Of a DNA stretch of 64,000 nucleotides, positions 37,919 through 49,881 are shown piece by piece. Made by a program: the position numbers and the translations under genes. The notes beneath the pieces were generated by a model. It was not told the origin of the DNA. It made no database searches and saw nothing but the letters and a program-made list of their open reading frames with translations. Numbering within the stretch: position 1 is the first letter of the stretch; the number at the start of each line of letters is the position of its first letter. Source of the DNA: Diphasiastrum complanatum (lineage: Eukaryota; Streptophyta; Lycopodiopsida; Lycopodiales; Lycopodiaceae); contig CM055101.1 of NCBI GenBank assembly GCA_029204225.1, positions 6,429,118 to 6,493,117 on the forward strand, given 5' to 3'.

Positions 37919-37953
<35 letters not shown>
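37919..37953 (-). repeat. (GA)17 tract immediately upstream of the G6PD start codon
   Basis: On the coding strand the leader is a GA dinucleotide array ending directly at the ATG (37918). Such GAGA tracts occur in plant 5' leaders and can bind BPC-type factors, but here the effect is unknown. Confidence 0.85.
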
Positions 37954-37956
<3 letters not shown>

Positions 37957-39245
37957 TAAATTTCAAGATAAAATGGAAATATTTTGAGCATCAATAAATT
38001 TAAATTGAAGTGGATAATGTAAATTTGTGAGTCCCTATTTGATGTCTTTGGTAGTGCAAGATATTTATACAATATTGGTACCTAGCCCTTAGACCATCTT
38101 CTACATGTCTTGCTTGAACTATATTGTTGAGATGGAAATGCTTCTTGGTTTCCAAGGGGAGGTTCGAACTTGAGACCAAAGAAACTTTGGATGATGCATA
38201 GAAATGACCTAGACTAGTATGTCATCTCCCTCCTTATGCGATGCATAGAAATTACCAGTATGTCATCTCCCTCCTTATGTAGCATTGGGCAAGCAACATT
38301 TGGCGTTTTTTCATTGGTTAGAATGGGTACTGTACAAATCTATGTGTACTTGTAAATTGTTTGAATATCAGTGGACAATAGCTTGATTTATTACATTTGG
38401 TGTGTCATCTCACAACTAGTTGGCTAGTAGCCAGATTTTGCAAGCCCATTACCACTCCATGTTGAAGTTGATCAAAAAAGTTTGTGAAGAAGTCAATTTC
38501 AAACTGTAGTGTTTCAAATTTACTATGAACAACGTATATTGGTTCCATACATTGGTGTCTTCTATAATTGGTTGAAGCTACTTCAAGTCTCGCCCCCCTC
38601 TCTCTCTCTCGACAAAGTGGCACTCACTCCAAGAAGGCATCCTAGGTGGCATTCCAACACGAGACAAGTCTTGCCACGAGAGAGGAAGTGACATCTTCAC
38701 TTCTGAAGTAAGAATTGGAACCATAGGCTTATATTCAGTTAATGCCATTGCCACATCCTCCAAGCTCAAATTGAGGCCTATGAATCTATTCAAGATTAGG
38801 GTCTCAAGGCCCACTACATCAAACCCAAAGAAAAAGCACAAAGCATAACCTACCCATAAGAGGAGTAAACAACCTCGAAGGTATGATATTCAAACTTAGT
38901 CCAAAAAACATCATAGTAGTAAAGTTCAAATTGTGTCCTAGTAGCAAGAATCCATATCACTTCCAAGCTTTAAAGTAAAACCCTCTATAAGGGCAAGTTT
39001 CAATCTTTGTACAAGTAGTAATGGCCCCTCGAAAGATGGCCTTCAACTTTCATCTAGGCATCATGAAGCAACAACCATCTTCAAGCTTTGTCCAACTAAC
39101 AATGGCCTTAAAAGGCAACCTTCAAACTTTTTTCAAGGATCAACACCCCAAGAGGTAGCCTTCAGCTTTCATCCAACCATCAACATGTATCACAAAGTAG
39201 CCTTAATTAAGCTTTGTTCAACACGAGCAACAACCTCCTGTCAAA
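37954..39245. repeat. Degenerate tandem of 'caaccttcaagctttgtccaac' words
   Basis: From about 38870 to 39240 variants of 'ccttcaa.cttt.tcca.c.a.caa.ggcc' recur every 50-70 bp with low conservation. The part before 38870 holds no recognisable gene apart from a short (CT)n run at 38598-38610. Confidence 0.4.
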
Positions 39246-39322
39246 AAAGTGAGTTTTGAGGATCCGCATCAAAAACTTAGATATCAAAAGTGAGTTTTGG
39301 GGACCCGCATCAAAAATTCCAA
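39246..39322. repeat. Short direct repeat, 39-bp period
   Basis: aaaagtgagttttg followed by ggaccc/ggatccgcatcaaaaa occurs twice (39246 and 39285), the second after 'cttagatatc'. Confidence 0.6.
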
Positions 39323-41763
39323 GTCGCAGGTGAATTCTGCGGCTGCGCGAATTGTGGGATCTGGGCACTTAATATACTGCTTGGAAAATTGGACGAGAGC
39401 CCATTTGGCATCTACATTTGTGCCCCAACCATGTCTTGAATGGCCAATCCATTGTTCTGATCGTTATCAGGTTAAAGATGTCCCGCACTACGCCCATTTT
39501 TTTCCTCGTGGAATTGGAATGTAGTGGGGATTGATTCTCAGTGTCCTCGAGTTGGACACACATGCCTTGATGGCTGACGGTGTGTGTTCGAAAATGTGTT
39601 GCCGCCATGCAGGTTGTGGTGCCAACGTCAGGAGACACGAGATTTCATTTTCCTTGATTTCTTTGGCAGTGAATGAAATTTGCCACCCACTACATGAGGA
39701 TTAGTAAGGATGTTGCACGAGAAACTCATTGATTTTCTCCTCCACACTTTTGGGTTTTCTGAACGCCCGGGAGGCTGATATAGAGCTAGACCCTTGGAAT
39801 GTTGTGGTCTGCTCTGGCCCTTGCCCCTAATCTGTTTCTTGCCTCGCTGCATCTTGTCCTTGGTCTTGGCCTTCCTCTACTTGTGAAGCTTTTCCCCAAT
39901 GACTCACTGATAGACCCATACAAATCCACCATCAAGTGTTTAGGCCTACAACCATTAATTATGACCATGTACACTTAAGGGCCCCGATTCCCTTATAGTC
40001 ACAATTAACTTACGGGTTGTTGGTCTACCGGTCCCTAGCGTGGACACGCTACCCGAGACTAGTCATGGGCATGACAGCTGGGATCCCACTTTCAATGTTA
40101 GGCGGCCTTCTGTGGAAGACTAGATGAGCATTCAAACTCCATACTTGCACAAAAGAAGAAGGGTTGTTGTGAGGATCTCCAATGAGCAATGAAGAATCCA
40201 CACTCTATTCCCGTTGGTCCAAAAAGATGGTCGATTTATGGCCACAAATGGTGGGGACTTCTATTGTCCTCCAAAAGGCCCCATGGATTTTCTTGAGGAG
40301 AGAAGAGAAGATTGTGAAGAAGGCAATAGCATCATTTTGAACTCCGATAGGACACATGCGAGGCCTAAAGGGTGCCTTCACAAGGGGCAACAAGCTAAGT
40401 GGACTAAAGTCTCATGACTGGCATAAATTTTTACAGGTTAGCATGGCATGTTTTTTTATGTTGCTTCCACCTCAACATGACATGGGATGATCATCAGAGG
40501 GCAACTATTTCATATTGAACTTGAGTCATTGGCATGGACATGACTTACAGGTGGGTCTCATGATGGAATCAAGAAGTTGCAAATGCAAATGGGCAAAGCG
40601 TGAAGCTTTGAAAGCCAGCTCTAGGTTGGAGAGCTGATGGAGATCGCACGAGGTGTGATCGGAGGGCAAGCACCATGATGGGTGTTTTGCTAGCGATCTA
40701 CTATAGGGGACACTGATGGCGAGGACTTCATGGTGTGCTCATTTGGGAGTATAGGTTGGCATTACAACATGGGGCCAGATTGGACATTGGCATCGATGGG
40801 GAGACATCTACCATCATGGGTGTGGATAAGCTGGCTATAGCTTTCATGTAGTTGGTTGTATTTGCAGGAGTCTAGTCCTGGCACAGATGTTGGAATTTCA
40901 ATGGTGCAGATTCTTAGGTGGTGAGATCATGGGGAAGCCTAGTGGAAGTCACTTAGAGCCATGTAGCAACGAATCAGGGACAAGCTTGTGTTGGCATGGT
41001 GTCGGGTGGCACATAGCCAGGAAAAACGAGCAGATGCTAGGAGCTAGGTGGAGCAGGTGATGCATTGGAGTTCGGCTTGTCTAGTAGGATGGTGACCAGT
41101 ATCAGAGACATCAGGTGAGCATAGTATGTGGATGACGAGTCCATTGGGGTGGCACTCATGGAGATGATACAGTTGCTCAGGTATGATATGTCATTTGATG
41201 TATGGATGATGATCTTCAGCTGGTGCATCATGTGCTGACCTAGGGACGGGTCAAGCCTACTTGGAGGTAGGTGGCATGGAGTGTACCTAAGGTGGTATAT
41301 ATCCTGAGGGCATGGAGTGCATTATGGGGTGATGTGGATCCAGAATGCCCATGGTTGTGAGCCAGCAGGGATGGAGACGGTTGCTCAGGGAGTGACAACA
41401 AATATTTTGGCAAGTCATCAGGTGAGCTACATGGTTATATGCACAGTAGTCTCCCGATTGGCATCACATGTTGTTGTTATCCATCATTATTTGGTAAGCA
41501 AGATGTATCTTTTGGTTAGACCCAGTTGGAGTCTACACAGTGCACTATAGGTGGACAGATTTTTGGAGAGCTATCAACGGGTAATGGATACTTGGTGATC
41601 AGATGGTACACGATACATGGTTTTGGAGCTATCATACCTGATATGCTATGGATCGTGGGTGAGTTGTTCATTACGATAGTGGATCTAGTTTGCATTTACT
41701 TTGGCTTGGACGCTATGATGGATATGTTGGTGAGATAGGCTCCTTGGTGGGAGGCCTATATAT
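39323..41763. other. Non-coding DNA, nothing recognised
   Basis: Short frames only. The sequence is somewhat less AT-rich than its surroundings, and long G/T-rich stretches (40500-41700) suggest an old degraded element, but I cannot name it. Confidence 0.4.
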
Positions 41764-42100
41764 TGACAAAATTTCCAGAATTCACACATGTGAGAATGAT
41801 CCACAAGTATGATTGATCTTATTAAGCTTTATGATTAGCACAATAATTTGATTCTAGATTGAATAGCAAGATCTAGTACAAAACTTATGGCTTAACCACA
41901 ATCTAGCATGCTAAGAATCAGAGAATGATAGCATTGAATTACAAATGAGCAAAAGTACAAGATTTTAGTGTATGAGCATCAGCCTCAACATGAGTTAGAG
42001 AGAGAAAGAGAGAAATATTCAAGCAAAAATGGTGTAGATCCAAAATGGCATGGAATAGCTACAAAGCTTTGGTTCTTCATCAAAAATTATGAGAATAGCT
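41764..42100 (-). repeat. B1 3' LTR, truncated
   Basis: The first 337 bp (plus strand) match 45783-46122 at high identity. The rest is deleted where the LTR meets reverse transcriptase sequence. Confidence 0.85.
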
Positions 42101-44136
42101 ATGGATGACAATATCTCTATCATAAAACTTGACATACAAGGAAGGATCATAGTTACTAAGATTAAATCCTAGTGATCCAAGAAAGGTGTTAAGTCGAGAA
42201 TACCACGACCTTGGAGCTTGCTTTAGTCCATATAGACTTTTGAAGAGCAAGCAAACTTTGTCTTTGTCATGGATGAACCCAATAGGCTGATCCATATAAA
42301 TCTCTTCTTCTAGATATCCATTTAAAAATGCATTAGAGACATCTAGTTGAAAAACTTGCCAATTGAAAAACCAAGCCATAGAAATTCTGATTCTAATGGA
42401 TACCATCTTTGCAACTGGAGCTAAAGTCTCCTCATAATCAAGTCCATAAACTTGAGCAAAATGCTTTGCACAAAGCCTAGCCTTGTACTTGTTGATTGTG
42501 CCATCTTGATTATACTTGACTCGAAAAACCCAATTGCAACCAATGGTGTGATTGTTGGATGGAAGATCAACAAGCTCCCATGTCTTGTTGGCCATCAAAG
42601 CATCATATTGCTCCTTCATGGCAAGAAACCATTCCTTCGAATTGAGTGCATCATATACATCCTTTGGCATGGAGTTGAGTTCCACTTGCTTGCCTTTATC
42701 TTCATATGTAAGCCTCCTAGGCTCGGCTCTTTCTCTTTGAGACCTCCTTGGTGAAAAGATTCGAGGTGACTTCTCCTCAATTCTCGGCCCCATCTCTTCA
42801 TGATAGTCTTCAACATTGATGATTGGAGTATCTTTTTGAGAATCTTTGAGCTCGACCTCCACAAGAATGTATTTTTGATCCTCATGGCATATAACATCCC
42901 TACTCTCTATTGTAGTTGAGGTAGAGGGAACATAGATCCTATAAGCTTTCTTGTTGGATGAATATCCAACCATGATCCCTTTGATAGAATTAGGATCATC
43001 TCTTTTCCTTGTTTCCAAGGGTATATGAACAAAGCAAGCACATCCAAAAACTCTAAGGTGATCTACCGTAGGAATTCATATGGTGATTTCCTAGCAAGTG
43101 CATTGTGAGGTAATCTATTGCACAATTTATTGCTTCACCCCAATATTCAATAGGCAAAGAAGCTTCAACTTGGATTGCTTTAGCACATTCACATAAAGAT
43201 TGATTTTTCCTCTCAGCAACTCCATTTTGAGATGGAGAATAAGCACAAGAAAACTCTCTCTTTATTCCTTCACCTTCACAATATTCATAAAACTTGTTGG
43301 AGATGTATTCACCTCCTCCATCACATCTTAAAGCTTTAACTTTGAAAGAAAACTGTTTCTCAACATAAGCTTTGAAGATTAGGAAGTAATCAAATACCAT
43401 AGCTTTTGAAGAAAGTAGATAAAACCAAGTATATCTTGTAAAGTCATCAATAAAGGTGACATGTTGCACCACCAATACTTTTAAAAGAAAAAAAATGAAC
43501 ATCCGAGTGTATAAGCTCCAAAGGATGAGTAGTCTTGATAAAAGACTTTTGATATGGCTTTCTATGTGATTTTGCAATAGCATAAGCCTCACAAGGCTTG
43601 AAATCTTTGGAAATGATTTTGGAAGGCCATAGCCTTCTCTTTCTTGACCATAGAAGACATAGACTTAAAGTTAGGATGCCCCAACCTTCTATGCCACAAC
43701 TCCTCCTTAGATAAAAGAGCAACTTCACAAAAGTTTGCATTCTCATAAGAATTCAACTTGAAAATTCCACCATATCTAGATCCATTAGCTAGGACCTCAT
43801 TATTTTTCTTGATAAAGCAAGTATTGGAATTGAACTTTACATCACAACCACTATCAAGCAACTTTCCAACACTAATCAAGTTCACCATAAGTTTAGGAAT
43901 AAAAAGAACATTGGAAAGTGCAAGAATTTAGAAGAAGCAAGTTTCAATGGAATGTTGCCAATTCCTTCAATAGAGCACTCATGATCATTTGTAGTGTAAA
44001 TAGATCTCCTAAGTCCTTTGTAAGGTACAATTGAGTCAAAAGACTCTTTTGAACAACACATATGTGAAGAAGCTCCACTATCTATGTACCAAGCTCCATC
44101 TTTCTTAAAAGGTGATGAAGAAAAACTTGACACCAT
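42101..44136 (-). pseudogene. B1 pol: protease, integrase, reverse transcriptase
   Basis: Minus-strand order: WYIDSGASSHM (aspartic protease, about 44095); ELWHRRLGHPNFKSM (pre-integrase, about 43690); FIDDFTRYTWFYLLSSK, then ALRCDGGGEYISNKF and FSCAYSPSQNGVAERKN (integrase Asp, Asp and Glu region, 43475-43200); NSIKGIMVGYSSNKKAYRIY (about 42985); then NCNWVFR-, SNAFLNGYLEEEIYMDQP and YGLKQAPRSWYSRLNTFLGS (reverse transcriptase, 42630-42180). This is the Ty1/copia order. The YVDD box and RNase H are lost to the deletion. Frame breaks lie near 43592, 43050 and 43885. Confidence 0.85.
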
Positions 44137-45037
44137 GAGTGATCCTTCTCCATCACTTGCAACAAAATCTTCTTCAATCTCTTTGGAGAGATTTGATTGC
44201 TTGAGTTGGTTTTTCTTCTTGAAGCAATTAGAGGCATAGTGCCCCTTCTTGCCACAGAAGAAACACTTGACTTTCTTCTTCTCGGTCTTTGAAGTAGAAG
44301 GATGAGATGAATCATCGTCTTCACCATCTTTGTCTCAATCCTTGGCTTTGTCTTTTTTGGATGCTTGAGAAAACTGGTTCGTGCTCCTTCCTTCATGCGT
44401 GTCCTTGAAAAGAGGGCTTTGTCACTTCCAACATGCTCGAGTTTGTTCATCCTAGAAAGTTTATAACTTTGCCTAGCTTCTTCAGAAATGAGAATTCCTT
44501 GGAGAGTTTCTAAATTAGGCAACTCCTCCTTAATGGCAAAGGATTGAACAAGATTATCATAGTCATCTTTCAAGCCATTTAGAATGAATTGTACTAGCTC
44601 ATCTTGGTTAATTGTAACACCAATACAAGAAAGCTCCCTATGAAGATCTTACTCTCTAAACATAGTTTGCTGCACTCTCCTCACTTCTTTGAAAACTTTG
44701 AAAAATCTGATTCCTAAGAGTGGGTATTCTAGAAGTATTCTTTGCTTCATAGATGGACTTAAGTGCATCCCAAGCATCTTTAGCTGTGGTGCAAGATCCT
44801 ATCTCTCTCAAAATTTTATTAGATACATTCATCTTAATGAAAGGGTAGAGCCATTCTAGCCCTCTTCCCGTATTTTGGTATTTCAAGCTGTGCTTGAGGC
44901 TCCTCCTCAATATCAAGCTCAATGTCCATAACATCCTGGAGTATTAAGATAGACTCCATTCTAAGCTTCCAAATTGACTAACTAGAAGTACTTAGTCTTT
45001 CATTTGCTTCTAGAAGATATCCTTCCAGAGGTGCCAT
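44082..45037 (-). pseudogene. B1 gag with zinc knuckle
   Basis: The ATG is at 45037 (MAPLEGYLLEANERLS). An early stop after about 20 codons is followed by SIWKLRMESILILQD in the same frame and then by further frame changes. Later DAWDALKSIYEAKNTSR (UBN2-type gag) and a CX2CX4HX4C knuckle, CFFCGKKGHYASNC (about 44225-44275), are recognisable. It is broken by at least three frameshifts or stops. Confidence 0.75.
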
Positions 45038-45769
45038 TATATGAAGACTTCTTAGTTATTGGACAACAATATGTTTGAGCTTGTTCCAATCAGACTGAAT
45101 GTTGCTGCTCTCTTTCACTATAGGTATTTTCAAGGATGTACTACCTATGTAAAAAACTTGCAACTGTATTTGAGATGAATCTCAAATATTTTACAAAACA
45201 AGATTTTCTAGATCAAACACAGAAAAGTTTGAATCCTACTTTTGGCATGTGTGAAATGCTTCAAAAGAGAACACTGTTGATACTCAAAAGGCTCAAAAGG
45301 TATTCAATTAATATCAAACTTAGTCTTGATCTTCAGTTTCTTGTGTAGGATGCTCAAAACAATGGATTCAGAACAAAGCAAGGTTGAATCAAATCAAAAA
45401 GTGATCACTCGGATTTTGGACCTCTCCCTATCCTCTTTAAAAGCTCATTACTCTTGATAGATTCTTCAGATTGATTTGGTTTCAATTTCGATGGAAAATA
45501 CACTTCATAAGTTTCCATCAAGCTATAACACCACTATCTTTGGATCAACTAGCAAGGAGATATAAGGGATTGAAAATCTTTGATTTTTACACATGCGAAG
45601 TTCCAAAATTCAGTACTATCACTTTTCAGACCTGAAAATTCAGTTTCAATCCAATTTGATCCAAACACTCTTCAGAGAAAGGTAAGAAAAAGTGTATAAC
45701 TGTTTTTTTGTTTGAATCAGCTCTCAAATTCTTGTACAATCAGAGATGTTAGCATGCAAAGCTCAATTT

Positions 45770-45782
45770 GGCTCTGATACCA
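45770..45782 (-). promoter_or_regulatory. B1 primer-binding site
   Basis: TGGTATCAGAGCC on the minus strand, immediately after the 5' LTR, complementary to initiator Met tRNA. Confidence 0.85.
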
Positions 45783-46564
45783 TGACAAAATTTCCAGAAT
45801 TTACACGTGTGAGAATGATCCACAAGTATGATTGATCTTATTAAGCTTTATGATTAGCACAATACTCTGATTCTAGATTGAATAGCAAGATCTAGTACAG
45901 AACTTATGGCTTAACCACAATCTAGCATGCTAAGAATCAGAGAATGATAGCATTGAACTACAAATGAGCAAAAGTACAAGATTTTAGTGTATGAGCATTA
46001 GCCTCAACACGAGTTAGAGAGAGAAAGAGAGAAATATTCAAGCAAAAATGGTGTAGATCCAAAATGACATGGAATAGCTACAAAGCTTTGGTTCTTTATC
46101 AAAAATTATGAGAATAGCTACACATATTTATGGAGTTTGAGGTAGATCGAGGTAGAACCACATCCATCCTCCTTTCAATCACAACTAAATTGGAAACTAG
46201 AGTCTAAGTGACATTTGTCACATCTCATGCATGTATCTCTACCTACTTTTACCAAGTGTCCTACTTCGTACTAGAATTGTACAAATCATCATGCATGTGT
46301 CCATTTCACTTTGTGCATGTCTTGCATGTCACTATGTATCACTTACAATAAATGCATGTGATATGCCACGAGTTTCTACAAGCATATTATTGCTATTTCT
46401 AAGTCTACAATCTATATGCAAGTTGTATTCAACCAACTAGATATGACAAAGCCATATAGCTCGAGTTCTATCTAGACCAAATTTGGCATTTACATTTATG
46501 AAACAACATACTTGCATAGTACACAATTTGTAGCAAGCCTAAAGTCAAGATAGATTATTTTTCA
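45783..46564 (-). repeat. B1 5' LTR (782 bp)
   Basis: On the plus strand it begins TGACAAAATTTCC and ends TTTTTCA. It aligns throughout with the B3 LTR (60353-61139), which fixes both ends. A CACGTGTG word lies near the terminus. Confidence 0.8.
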
Positions 46565-48025
46565 ATTTCAACATATACTAGTCAAATGAGAGCTGGCAAC
46601 GTCAAGCATGGGAAGTTGAGTCTGCATGAGATGTAGGAGAGGCAAATCATCATCAATATCTCTGGGAGATGGGTGAGCTACATAGCCTATAGTGAGGTTT
46701 GTTTACATTCATTCATTGAGTCCTTGGTAGAATCTTGTGCTTTGAGAATGGAAAATGGATGAGGATCAGCTTTCAGGGCTTATTGGTCATTTGGATATGC
46801 CTAGACATGAGGGCATCTTGGTTATAGGTGCGGGCCATTTTGGAGACCTGATTTGGTGACCAATGGTGTTGCAGCAGATCTACAGGTGACAGGTGTTGGT
46901 ACGACATGATACCATAGTTTTCACAAGCTTGGTCATGTATTTGACGCTTTATCATTTGTGTTGGTTTGCATGAATGTGTGCTTGCATGCTACCTTGTCAT
47001 AGGAGTCTAGATCTGAGTCGGAGTTTTATGTGGTTGTGCTTTGCTAAGTGTGAAACAAAGTAGTCATTTTATGCTCATTGATTTGTCATTATGTCTACTA
47101 GTTGTTTATCCGATGAGGGTATAGTCTTATGGAGGCAGTAAGATTTCCTCAAGTTGAGCCTCGGTAGCTCATTTATGTCAGCTTTACAAGTTTGTGCTTG
47201 TAAGTGCCTGATAGGATGTTAGCCTAGCTAGATGGAGGATGTAAGTCTCATGGTGGCAGTGGGATTTCCTTAGTTTGAGCCATGTCACTCATGTGGTCCA
47301 CTTGTGTTCAAGTCGAATTGGGGACGAGTTAGTTGGTCGAGAGTATGGTAGACTCTTTATATGAGCATTGTGTTTACATGATATTTTGTAAGTCAAACTT
47401 GGTGGTTTGTTGGTGTGCTTGAGTGTGAGTCAAGTACAGGGTAGCATGGACATGCATAACATCTCTTGGACACTCCAGACGTTGCTACAAATTATTGTTT
47501 TTCACTCTTATCACATTTGAGCTTAAGAGAGAGAGTTAGAAATCAGAGTTAATCTGATATATATTTTATGTAAGCTCTAAATGTGATTGTAATTAGTGTA
47601 CGGTTAATTAGATTTGTTGTATTCAGTTGTGTTTGGAACGTGACCCATTAGGATATATTGATCGGGCACTGATCCCGTGGACGACTACTTGGGTTAGCCG
47701 AGTAGTCACACGTAGGAAGAAATTAGCTTGTATAGTGTATTTTTGAGTTCATTGTGCTATACTTAGGGGCATGTCCTAGGTTTGTCAGTATATATGGCCA
47801 TATTGGGCCTAAATCTAGTTTGGCAGGTGGTAGGCCAATTTAGTGACACCTGTTGAGCCCATGCAGTTTGGGGCTTTGCTATATGTACAGTGTTTCTTCA
47901 TAATAGACTTAACTTTTGTTGTGCCATCTTCGAGAGCTTGTGAGGAGTGGCTATGGTGATTGTGTGATGTGATCTGCATACTGCACTAGATTCTAACGAA
48001 ATTTCAACTGATTTTCCAAAAAGTT
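46565..48025. other. Non-coding DNA with a two-copy direct repeat
   Basis: No supported gene. 'ggaggcagtaagatttcctc' at about 47131 and 'ggtggcagtgggatttcctt' at about 47234 are copies about 100 bp apart, each followed by a gagcc..t..ctcat stretch. Confidence 0.4.
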
Positions 48026-48106
48026 GAGATCTCTCTTAGTTTTAGTTCTTTTGATCATCCTGAATCGAATGGACAAATTGAACGAACTAATCAAACTATG
48101 GAGGAG
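48026..48106 (+). pseudogene. Short gypsy integrase fragment
   Basis: The plus frame reads SFDHPESNGQIERTNQTMEE, the conserved HPxxNGQxER region around the third catalytic residue of a gypsy integrase, and ends exactly where family A LTR sequence starts. The sequence closely resembles the integrase at 25571-26101. Confidence 0.65.
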
Positions 48107-48300
48107 ACTTAGAGATAAACTTTATGAAAGTTATTTTAGTCAAAGTTTATTTGAATTACCAATTTTGAAAATTTGAATGTTAGATGCATTGAATCTAGTC
48201 ATATTGTTGATAAGATTGTAGGTCTAGAAAGTTCTTGGAGGAAAACTGAAGTTCAAATGAGGCATGGATCTACTATATATAGCTATACACACGTGGGAAG
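48107..48300 (+). repeat. Family A LTR fragment (5' part)
   Basis: It aligns with about 24923-25136 of the family A LTR: 'gacttagaga', 'agttattttagt', 'catggatctactatatat', 'tacacacgtgggaag'. It stops at the start of the family B LTR, just before the place where the microsatellite would begin. Confidence 0.7.
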
Positions 48301-48810
48301 TGATAAAATTCCAGCATGCTCACACGTGTGGGGAATGATCCTCAAGTGTTAGTGATCTTGTTAAGCTTTGTGTTTAGCACATAAATTGATTCTAGATTGA
48401 ATGCCAAGATCTAGTACAAGATTTTATGGCTAAATCACAATCTAGCATGCTAAGAATCAAAGTACGATTGCTTTGATAAACAAAAGAGAAGAAGTACAAG
48501 AATTTAATGCATTAGCATAAGCCTCTACTCGAGTTAGAGAGAGAAAGAGAGAGCAAAATTCAAGCAAACAATAGTGTAGATCCAAATTGACATGGAATAG
48601 CTTTAAAGCTTGGTGTAGAATCCTCTCTAGCATGCTCTAGACTTGATATCTTCACCAAATCATTTATAGATTTGATTTCCTCATCAAAAAATATGAGAGA
48701 GTCTACACATATTTATGGAGTTTGGAGTAGCTCAAGGTAGAACCATCTCTCTCCAACTTTCATCCACTTCTAAAAGTGAAAACTAGAGAATTAGTGACAT
48801 TTGATCCTTT
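48301..48810 (-). repeat. B2 3' LTR, truncated
   Basis: Starts TGATAAAATTCC and breaks off at 'gtgacattt', where RNase H sequence begins. Confidence 0.8.
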
Positions 48811-49875
48811 TGGCCATTTTCCAATGATGAATAGTAGGATTTTGCATAGCTTGGCTCAATTTATGAACACTAAAACTTACATCAAGCCTAGTTATGGTGA
48901 GCCAAATTAAGGAGCCTATAAGACTCCTAAAAAGAGTGATGTCCACGAAGGATCTTTCATCACCTTTGTTAGGGTCTTTTACAATTTGTTCCATAGGAGT
49001 ATCAATACTCTTACAATCTAGCATATTGAACTTTTTTAACATTGAAAGAGCATACTTGGATTGACAAACAAAAGCTTTCTCATTATGGAAGTGAATCTCT
49101 AATCCTAAGATGTAATGAATTTTTCCAAGATCTTGCATCTTGAATTCACTTCCAGTTGCAATTTTGGTTTCTTCAACTAGATTGATACAACTTCCTATTA
49201 GGATAATATCATCAACATAAATGAGAAGAATGACAATATCACTATCATAAAACTTGACATACAAGGAAGGATCATAGTTACTAAGATTGAATCCTGGTGA
49301 GACAAGGAAAGTGTTAAGTTGAGAATACCACAATCTTGGTGCTTGCTTTAGTTCATAGAGACTTTTGAAGAGCAAAAAAACTTTGGTCTTGTCTTGGATG
49401 AACCCAAGGGGTTGATCCATATATATTTTTTCTTCTAGATATCCATTTAAAAATGCATTTGAGACATTTAGCTGAAAAGCTTGCCATTTGAAAAAACAAG
49501 CAATAGAAATTATGATTCTAATTGATACCATCTTTGCAACTGGAGCAAAAGTCTCCTCATAATCAAGTCCATAAAATTGAGCAAAACCCTTTGCACAAAG
49601 TCTTGCCTTGTACTTGTTGATTGTGCCATCTTGATTATATTTGACTCGAAAAACTCATTTGCAACCAATAGTGCGTTTGTTGGATGGAAGATCCACAAGC
49701 TCCCATGTCTTCTTGGAAATCAATGCATCATATTTCTCCTTCATGGCTAGAAACCATTCTTTTGAGTTGAGTGCATCATATATATCCTTTGGCTCTTCAT
49801 GTGAAACAAGATATGCATAATTAGTCTAGCAGGCCTCATCGTAGGTCTTCCTTACTTCGAAAAATCCTAACTCAA
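48791..49875 (-). pseudogene. B2 reverse transcriptase and start of RNase H region
   Basis: Minus-strand reading: DALNSKEWFLAMKEKYDALI, an early stop near 49653, then FAQFYGLDYEETFAPVAKMV, NAFLNGYLEEKIYMDQP, LYELKQAPRLWYSQLNT, ILLIYVDDIILIGSC (intact YVDD), KIHYILGLEIHFHNEKAFVC, LIGSLIWLTITRLDVSFSVH. This covers almost the whole copia reverse transcriptase. The RNase H catalytic region is deleted at the LTR junction. Confidence 0.85.
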
Positions 49876-49881
49876 GAAGCA

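Larger units (their letters stand above)
41764..46564 (-). mobile_element. Copia family B element B1, internally deleted
   Basis: On the minus strand the order is full 5' LTR (46564-45783), primer-binding site (45782-45770), gag, protease, integrase, reverse transcriptase, then a truncated 3' LTR (42100-41764). About 440 bp of the 3' LTR, all of RNase H and the end of the reverse transcriptase are missing: a deletion joins KFYDRDIVI of the reverse transcriptase to mid-LTR at about 42100. Several frameshifts and stops break gag and pol, so the element is not autonomous. No clear target duplication (left TATAT, right ATTTC). Confidence 0.85.
48301..49875 (-). mobile_element. Copia family B element B2, 3' half only
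   Basis: Left end: family B LTR 48301-48810 (TGATAAAATTCC...), truncated. Then minus-strand reverse transcriptase from SHEEPKDIYDALNS at about 49790-49820 down to RLDVSFSVHKLSQ and WKMAKR at about 48800. No gag, protease, integrase or second LTR is attached. The LTR matches the B3 LTR (60353-61139) at about 97%, far better than B1, apart from a block of about 70 bp (48614-48690) unique to B2. Confidence 0.75.
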
